Below, piece after piece: positions 57,595 through 64,000 of a DNA stretch of 64,000 nt. The stretch lies in assembly GCA_032164295.1 (NCBI GenBank), contig JAJHTX010000003.1:2542001-2606000 (forward strand), written 5' to 3'. The notes under the pieces were generated by a model that saw nothing but the letters and a program-made list of their open reading frames with translations, ran no database searches and had not been told where the DNA came from. This DNA comes from Inonotus obliquus (Eukaryota > Basidiomycota > Agaricomycetes > Hymenochaetales > Hymenochaetaceae). Positions within the stretch are counted from its first letter, which is position 1. Each line of letters begins with the position of its first letter. The position numbers and the translations under genes were made by a program.

Positions 57595-59228
57595 TCAACC
57601 CCACAGGTGCCAGTCCTCATCGCTTCCAGATCCGAATCTGTTTCCCTTCACTGGATTCTCCTCCAGAACTTTTTCAACAGATTTAACATCGTCCAAATTT
57701 AGTTCGACATCGGCAGCAGCGCAATTTTCCTCAGTTCGCTGTTTCTTCCTGTTTCAAGTGCCATGCTATGTTTAACATCTGTCTCCGTGTTTGAAATGCA
57801 GAAAACTACTCACGATGAACCAGGAATAGGAACCAAGTGTGGGCCAAGGGCAGAGACCCAGGCAATGCAAAATTGTGCCGGAGTTATACTTTTCTTTGCG
57901 GCGAGTGCTTGAACACCTTCGACTATTGCAATGTTGTGTTTCCAATACTAATCGCAACGCATTCAATGTGAGGTGAAATAACTAGAGGGTCACCTCTTAC
58001 CTCTTCCTGGATTCGCTCCGTGTGCCTTCTAATATCGCCATCTATAGGGTTATAAGTCAGCTTCGCGAGGTCTGATGCAGGAAGACTGAACCAACCTTCC
58101 AGGTCATTTATGCTCTTATACTTGCCAGAAAGGAAACCACGTCCAAGCGGCCTATCAATGCAATTTATGAGATGTTTATATCTGACATTCTTAATCCTTG
58201 AATGACTTGCGAGTAAGCAAATATAACAGTCCCTAGATCCCTGCACGTCGCAATAACTAGAATTGCGCGATTGAGTCAAAGTCAATGTACAGAAATACTG
58301 AACTAGTACCTTCTTTGACTGGATCATCGTAAGACCAGGGGCTGACCTCAATTTCAACGGCGGCAATCGGATGAACCTTCAATTGTCCTTAGTCTTATAT
58401 CATTCATACTAAAAAGGTAACTTACGGCATTGGCGCGTTTCACGGTGGAGGCTTTGCACTCAGACAAACCGATGTAGTCAAACTTTCCCTCCGCGACAAA
58501 ACCAGAAAGAACTTTGACGGTATCCTCAATAGGATACTTCTTGTCTACTCTCGCGGGTTGGAACATGTCGAGCTTCTTGGTCCCGCGAAGCTTCGCAAGA
58601 ATGTTATCGACGCTACGCTTCAAGTTGTCTGGACTTTGTGTTCTGTTCAGTATTCTCCTCACGCAGATTACACCGAAGAGGCTCACGAAGAATCGGGTTG
58701 AAGACCTGCGACGCTTAATGCTCCCTATCCAGAAATCAGTGCTCCATTCAGCGCGGGCAGCTTCATTGCTGACCTTAACAGCAAGAAAGGCCTTCTCTGT
58801 ATAGCTCGGATACTTTTCGAAGAAGCGAGCGAGCATCTCCAGGTTAGCTTCGCGAGGATTTATGCCATAGAACTCAGCTACAGCTTGTTTATATCATTCC
58901 TTCAATATATGCTTGTTGTTTGATCTCACCGCTGTTCAAAACCATCTTCGCTCCGGGTGGCACCGAGTCCAAGGATGCTTTGATAGCATCGAATGCGTCT
59001 TCGTCTGGGACTGGATTGGGAACCCATCTGTATCGTAATCAGTAAAGAAGAACAGGTAGTAGGGGTCGTTTTGAGTACGCACGTCATCAGCATAATACCA
59101 TGCTGGAGTGGCAACGATCATGTTTAGTATTGAGGGTTGTGCGGAGATAGATTAAACACTATACGTACACCAACTTTTCCGACAGTGATCGTCTTGTCCC
59201 CAGAACCAAGCTTAGCGACAGCCTTCAT
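57595..59228 (-). CDS. Aldo-keto reductase (pyridoxal reductase-like)
   Basis: An NADPH-dependent reductase of the AKR fold. The start is ATG 59228 (MKAVAKLGSGDKTITVGKVG), then short exons: HGIMLMTW, VPNPVPDEDAFDAIKASLDS (ending VLNSGE) and FYGINPREANLEMLARFFEK. Later segments are SPDNLKRSVDNILAKL, FVAEGKFDYIGLSECKASTV (the conserved IGLSE strand), AAVEIEVSPWSYDDP, PLGRGFLSGKYKS and IAIVEGVQALAAKKSITPAQ, then PHLVPIPGSS and NCAAADVELNLDDV. TGA is at 57595-57597. The family's usual Asp-Tyr-Lys-His tetrad is only partly visible: Tyr in EFYG and Lys in LAVKVS. Between STDFWIGSI and SPDNLK the frame has a stretch that does not look like the family and may be an intron. Fission yeast pyridoxal reductase is the closest family I recall. 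Substrate unknown. Confidence 0.8.
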
Positions 59229-60536
59229 ACCGATCAATAATATCGGGGAGTCGTGCTCTGTTTGAGAAAGGTGATGAGTGGGAATGGGAAGTGTTGTGAA
59301 ATCGGAGCCTCTTATAGTAATGATCGAGTGCGGAGTTTTATTTGTCCTGATCCGCTTCTCAGTTAGGGACGCGTATACTTTGATTTAGCATACCCAAAAG
59401 GCCATACCTACATATCCCAAAAATATCTTTGTAAGCATTCACATATCATACCGGCCGAGCTGTCGTCACCTCTTCGGCCAACCTCACAACCTGTAGATTG
59501 AATACGCCCGCCACAGGAAAACCCGAGTATACGAAGTTTTCCCACTCGCTTGTGGATCTCTACATGCTTCTGATTACTCTTTGTCTTACAAAGTCCGAAA
59601 TGAGCGGTCCACGTACGTGATTTTGTCCTTTACCAACTGCAATAGATTTGCGATTGAGACAGAATCGATACGGAATGTGACTCATCCGTATAATCTCTGG
59701 CAAAGATGTGTATGTGAAGCCCCACAACAACTCCTATTTCTGCTCCTATGACTTCCCAGCTCAGACAGCGCCTTGCGTTATGAAATAATCCTGACTTGTG
59801 TTCATGGTCATGGACAAGGGTTAGATTAGGCGGCACACGCACGGAACGATCTAAGTTTTGCACAGTCCTTCTGGCGCGAATCTGCGTCGGGTCGAATCTG
59901 CACCTCGGGTCCATTGAGAAGAGCAGGCGAATCCCAGTATCGAGTTTCGTGAATGGAGGACATTCACCATTTTCCTCCAGTAGAAAGTGCGGAACCTCAC
60001 GGGATCGAGTTGAAGTTGTGTTAGTTGTGTCCAGATTGGGTGTGCACATGATCGCTTATTGACCAGCCGATGAATTCGATGATACATTCGAGGGACAAAC
60101 TGTTGCGCTTGTGCTTGTCTGCAGATGGATCGTCATCGACTGCATCAGAAATAGCTTCAATCTCACTCAACCAACATCTTGCTGTAACGTCCGGAACCGC
60201 CGCCGCCACCATCTCGGAAAGGATTAGAAGTATAGCCAGATCTTAGTCTCGCAACAGAGCACCTCGTGGAATGTTGGCATGATCTCAAGCGCTCGTCGGT
60301 CGATGCAGCAACCTTGCCCCCATCCGATAACAGCATTTTCTCTTTCGCAGATACGTGTATCTTTATGGCGACTGTCCATTATTTGGATACTATGGAGAAC
60401 GACGCTTAAAAACGGGAGCAAGTGCCTGTTGCGAATGCATCACACTGGTCTAGGAGTTTTCGGCATGACAGCATATAAATGGCATTGTCATGAAGCATGT
60501 ATAATGGCATAGGTAATGTACAACCTTGCAGAGTAT
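59229..60536. other. Intergenic, no convincing gene
   Basis: About 1.3 kb. Minus-strand frames at 59630-60049 and 60224-60421 look partly protein-like (for example AVIGWGQGCCIDRRALEIMP) and could be remnants of a spliced or decayed gene, but I recognise nothing and cannot join them with good splice sites. Confidence 0.35.
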
Positions 60537-61063
60537 CTATGCAGCATTGCCTTCAGTGATGGTGAGAAGGTCACTGTCACCCGGGTCAGAGATGGTCATT
60601 ACACTATAAAGCATCAAGTAATTAGCATTTCATCAATACAATACTATGGTCTTATTTAGCGACGCACCCGACACGGAAGAGTTTCCCGGCAGCGGTACCC
60701 AGCGCAACATTCGTGCCAGCAAAGTGGTGCACAGTCGTCTTCGACAGCATGGCATAATACTCAAGCTCCGATTTTCGCAAAGGCGGGCAGTTGCCTGAGA
60801 TCAACACCAGCTTCGCTATATCACACAACAAACAGAAAATCGCACAGAAAAGAGAAACACGATGTCAGTGGGGACCTTCTCAGCCATATGCTCCAGCCCC
60901 CTGTGGCATAGAAGATAAATAGAGTGGGCTCACCCTTGCCGGAACGCATCTGCTTCAGCGCAGACTTATAGCCGAGCGTGTATTTACCCGACTTGACTAC
61001 GAGAGCGAGACGGGAAGCGATTGATTCGGTGGACTTCGCCGATTTTTTTTTGGAGGGAGCCAT
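60537..61063 (-). CDS. RPL30: Ribosomal protein eL30
   Basis: A small protein of the 60S ribosomal subunit. Three exons: [20 protein letters not shown] to QMRSGK (61063-60934), then [40 protein letters not shown] and [11 protein letters not shown], then a short last exon ([20 protein letters not shown]) ending at TAG 60537-60539. Length, about 112 residues, is that of eL30, and the [15 protein letters not shown] segment is diagnostic. Intron-rich small ribosomal genes are normal in basidiomycetes. Yeast L30 autoregulates its own splicing through a kink-turn near its first donor. I did not find a convincing kink-turn here by eye. Confidence 0.95.
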
Positions 61064-61472
61064 CGCGTCTGTCTGCTGAAGCTGAAGGGAGTGTTGCGGA
61101 TGGGCGGCGAGTGTATCTGCTGGAGGACGGACGTGGATGTGCTATTGAAATTCAGTAACCAGTCGCTAGCCTAATTTGGAAAACGTGCTATATAGCAACA
61201 CGTAGAAGCACGTGAGCTTCCCTTTTTGGTAATGCGCCACACTGAACGTGGCTAAGCTAAGGGAAAGGATTTCAGTCCTTCTCGTTCTCGTATTCAAAAG
61301 TCGGTTCCTTTTATTTCTACGGACAGTGCTACTAGTAGTGGAGCGCGCTTAAACCCACCCAAAAATCACAACGCAATAAGCAAGATCGTTGCAAGTCCAC
61401 TCCACTACCAAATGAAATATTTCTGCTGTCTGTCAATACAATGCTAATTGTCACCTTCTACTTCTATCCCCT
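61064..61472. other. Intergenic: RPL30 promoter and SEC53 3' region
   Basis: 409 bases with no frame. The stretch before the RPL30 ATG should hold its promoter, and pyrimidine-rich blocks are present near 61260-61310. No specific element can be named. Confidence 0.45.
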
Positions 61473-62576
61473 TCACTCATTGAAGAAGAGTTCTTTCAAC
61501 AGGCGCGCAGTATCTGCAGGGCTAGTTACCGCATGTCCTATGGTCCGTGAATCCGTGAATATTTCATAGTCATTCCCTCCCTGTAATTGATTCTTAGATT
61601 GAAGAACACATTGGAAGGGAATACGAGAATACCTTGTACGTCTTGTCGCCGAAGAAGTGAATTTCTTCAAATCCTTCGTCTTGTAACCGTTCTAAACAGT
61701 ATGTCTTATCCCAGCCTCGAGGGAAGACATCGAAGGAGATTTGACCACCGATAGAAAAGGTCAACCCATAGTCCGCAAACTTCTCGCGCAGCACCTCTAC
61801 AAAAGCAGCACGAACTTTATGCTCCTTAAGAAAGGCGTCAGAAAAGGACATTCAGCTTGTAAGGTGCTGGGCTACTTTGTCATATTGTTCAAACTGATCC
61901 CGCTCTTCAATGCTAGAGAATCTGAGTTAGGTGATCTGGACAGTGCAGTAAACGGTGTACCTTGCGTTTCGACCGATTGGGCTGACATTAATCATTCCGT
62001 TGCGGAACTCAACAAACGTACCACTGACAAGATAGCAGTTTAATAACAGACGGACTTTAATAGACGCTATGGTGCCTTACCGTTTTATTGGAATGTCCAT
62101 ATCGGCGAGGTAGTGAAGGATGAAATTGACAAGCGTCTTGTATTTCTCTTCGCCGATGAATTTGATGAACGACTGAGACGGGAGCTCATTTCCGAGCCTA
62201 TATGCCGTCAGCCCGTTCTCGGCGAACGCGAAGTCAAAATCATTGACGACTAAGTTTGGAATCAGAATGAACCGTGAGCGATACATAACCAGACACTTCG
62301 GCAAAGGATTACAAACCATTGTTACCCGTCACTCCGAGTTGTTCTTGAATCTTTGAAAGGTTAGATCCACCAACGAATCCAATCACAACCTTCTTGCGGA
62401 GTTCCCTCAGAAGATCGATAATCTCAGGAGAAGCGTCCTGGATGATGCGTGAATCAATGGGCATTCTGGGAGGGTAGTCATATTTCACATACACGTCGGG
62501 CTGCGGTGAGTGTGTCATCCACATCAAAGAGGACGAGCTTCTTGTATTTACGGTCTGCAAAGTCTTGAGACACCAT
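61473..62576 (-). CDS. SEC53: Phosphomannomutase
   Basis: A cytosolic HAD-fold enzyme converting mannose 6-phosphate to mannose 1-phosphate, the entry to GDP-mannose for glycosylation and cell-wall mannan. The start is ATG 62576 ([20 protein letters not shown]). The HAD motif reads DVDDTLT where DVDGTLT is usual, keeping the nucleophile and general acid Asp. A 57-nt intron joins TAARR to [20 protein letters not shown]. Next come [27 protein letters not shown], the substrate-site strand [20 protein letters not shown], and, after an intron spanning an apparent [19 protein letters not shown]. The segments [29 protein letters not shown] and [10 protein letters not shown] follow, to TGA 61473-61475. 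Length is about 255 residues, as in the family. Confidence 0.95.
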
Positions 62577-62834
62577 GGTTTTGATCAAGTTAAAGATTGA
62601 TGTAGTGGAAACGATCCGGAAATAGCACTTCAAACGCCACGTGATCGCTATGACTCGCTCCGCCGCAGGCACTTCTAAGTACTTTGAACATCTTGACTCA
62701 CGACCTCTCACACATGCTGCTAGAAAAAGCTTTATGACTCAGTAGACCACGTATCAATATCGTCGTGCTGAAAATTATATCCTGAAACTACCGATCTCGC
62801 GCGCGTCCACCATCTACGAACATCCTGACCCAGC
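62577..62834. promoter_or_regulatory. Short divergent promoter of SEC53 and VMS1
   Basis: Only 258 bases separate the two start codons, so both promoters must overlap or share elements. A CACGTG-like core (ccacgtgatc, 62637-62646) lies between them and could bind a bHLH factor. This is seen by eye only. Confidence 0.45.
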
Positions 62835-64000
62835 ATGGCTCGCTCATCACTTCATCTATTCTCTCTACCTCCAGAGCTACTTGAGACCCTGACACCGCGT
62901 ACTCTGCTACCTCACGATCGGGATCCTTCGCCGATTGGGCCAGATGAAGCAGTCGAGTCCGAGCCAACTCAATCTGGATCCAGGTCATGCAACATTTGTC
63001 TAGGCGTAACCTTTTCGAACGTGGACGACCAGAGATTGCATTTCCGATCGGATTGGCATCGATACAATGTAAAAGCTAAACTATCGAACGGGAAGATAGT
63101 CTCAGAGACGGACTTTGTTTCATTGCTCGAAGGTCTGAAATACTAGTTGGAATTGTGGCTCAACTAACTTCTGCCACGAAAGGTCTTGAAGACTCACTTT
63201 CCGGATCCGAATCATCATCAGATGAAGACGAAGACGACGATACGTCCGATTCGGACGCTATTCAAACCCTTTTATCAAAGACGCGAGTGAAGTCACGATC
63301 ACCGTCTCCAACAGTCGTCACGAATATCCCTCTGAGCGCTTTAACATGGTTTCATTCCCCTCCATCTACTCAGATCGGCATATACAGGGCTTTATTTCCG
63401 CAAGGAGCTGTGCAAAGCTCGTACCTATCCGAGCTGCGAGCTATGCAATCGCCACTACCACAAGGTCGGAAATGGGCAATGTTTATGGTCGCTGGTGGCC
63501 ACTTCGCCGGACTGGTTGTTCGTGTTTCTCGGGCCAGCGAAGTAGACGAAGAGGTGCCTCAGAAAGGGAAGCAGAAGAAACCTGTACCAGAAATGGAGAT
63601 TTTACGGCATAAGACGTTTCATCGATATACGAGTGAGTTGAACTTCATTGTTAGCCTTGAATATACCTGACCAAGCGATCTCGTCAGCACGTAGGAAACA
63701 GGGTGGTTCCCAATCATTGAATGATAATGCGAAGGGTAATGCGAAAAGTGCGGGTGCCTCGCTGCGACGATACGGCGAACAGGCATTACGAGACGTCAGT
63801 GGCTTATAGCTATTTTGCTTGGCGCCTTCTCATCGTGTTCTAGGACATCCGAAATCTTCTCTCTGAATGGGCTGAAGATATCGACGCATCTGAGCGCATA
63901 TGGCTACGAGCCAGCGGTTCGAATCGACGTATATTCCTGGATTATGATGAAGCTATCATCACCAAAGGTAAGGGGTGTGGAATTAATTGATAGTTCTTCG
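62835..64000 (+). CDS. VMS1: Vms1/ANKZF1 tRNA hydrolase of ribosome quality control, 5' part
   Basis: Vms1 cuts the tRNA from nascent chains stuck on stalled 60S subunits and binds Cdc48. Four exons are in the window: 62835-63132, 63183-63632, 63688-63794 and 63844-63967. The gene runs off the right edge at an intron. The N-terminus (MARSSLHLFSLPPELLETLT) leads to a C2H2-type zinc finger (CNICLGVTFSNVDDQRLHFR, SDWH), an acidic Ser/Asp linker, and the VLRF1 domain (KWAMFMVAGGHFAGLVVRV). The catalytic-loop motif is KQGGSQS with its essential Gln, followed by NAKSAGASLRRYGEQAL. This is the eRF1-like active-site region. Ankyrin repeats and the Cdc48-binding motif should lie beyond the window. Confidence 0.93.

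Noticed and set aside
61808..61860. In-frame stop making SEC53 a pseudogene
   Set aside because: The TGA before MSFSDAFLK lies within a 51-nt GT-AG intron. Splicing gives the expected [16 protein letters not shown].

Overview
The window looks like nuclear DNA from a basidiomycete fungus, most likely an Agaricomycete. The genes are intron-rich, with introns of roughly 45-60 nt, GT-AG borders and GTGAGT/GTATGT donors. The proteins are typical fungal housekeeping and conserved proteins, and the transposable elements include a chromodomain gypsy element and a LINE with an RNase H domain. All calls come from reading the sequence; no database search was run.

Left third (1-23 kb): a nest of transposable elements. 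A minus-strand Ty3/gypsy element with a chromodomain fills 1-7273. A 1320-bp solo LTR of a second family cuts its RNase H domain. Next comes a broken host gene (about 7330-8425), then the gag end of the second, large-LTR family (about 8430-13634, minus strand) with its own 5' LTR and primer-binding site. That gag is interrupted by a longer LTR of the same superfamily. A LINE (13635-20645, plus strand, poly-A tail) follows; another 1320-bp solo LTR interrupts it just before the reverse transcriptase YVDD box. The LINE appears to sit in an intron of a second host gene (20695-21090). Three small inverted-repeat elements (MITEs) lie at 21298-22931. All the coding elements are dead, and most of their stop codons look like C-to-T changes (CGA to TGA, CAG to TAG).

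Right two thirds (23-64 kb): gene-dense euchromatin. In order: sulfite reductase beta subunit (MET5, -), an hAT-like non-autonomous element, a secreted aspartic protease (+), an Etp1/BRAP2 RING protein (+), an Arp9-like actin-related protein (-), condensin Brn1/CAP-H (-), the V-ATPase assembly factor Vma12 (+), a Pcd1-type Nudix CoA pyrophosphatase (-), lanosterol synthase ERG7 (-), a broken FunK1-like kinase gene (+), a possible small gene (+), a Ser/Pro-rich protein of unknown function (-), an ataxin-10 homologue (+), the Paf1-complex subunit Leo1 (-), an aldo-keto reductase (-), ribosomal protein eL30 (-), phosphomannomutase SEC53 (-), and the 5' part of the tRNA-cleaving quality-control factor Vms1/ANKZF1 (+).

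Neighbouring genes are mostly unrelated in function, as is normal for fungal housekeeping regions. Several pairs are divergent with very short shared promoters (BRN1/VMA12, SEC53/VMS1, ERG7/FunK1-like) or convergent with about 100 bp between stops (ETP1/ARP9, ATXN10/LEO1). I found no new biosynthetic or defence system. The most distinctive signal is the large-LTR family, whose insertions all fall at NCGC sites.
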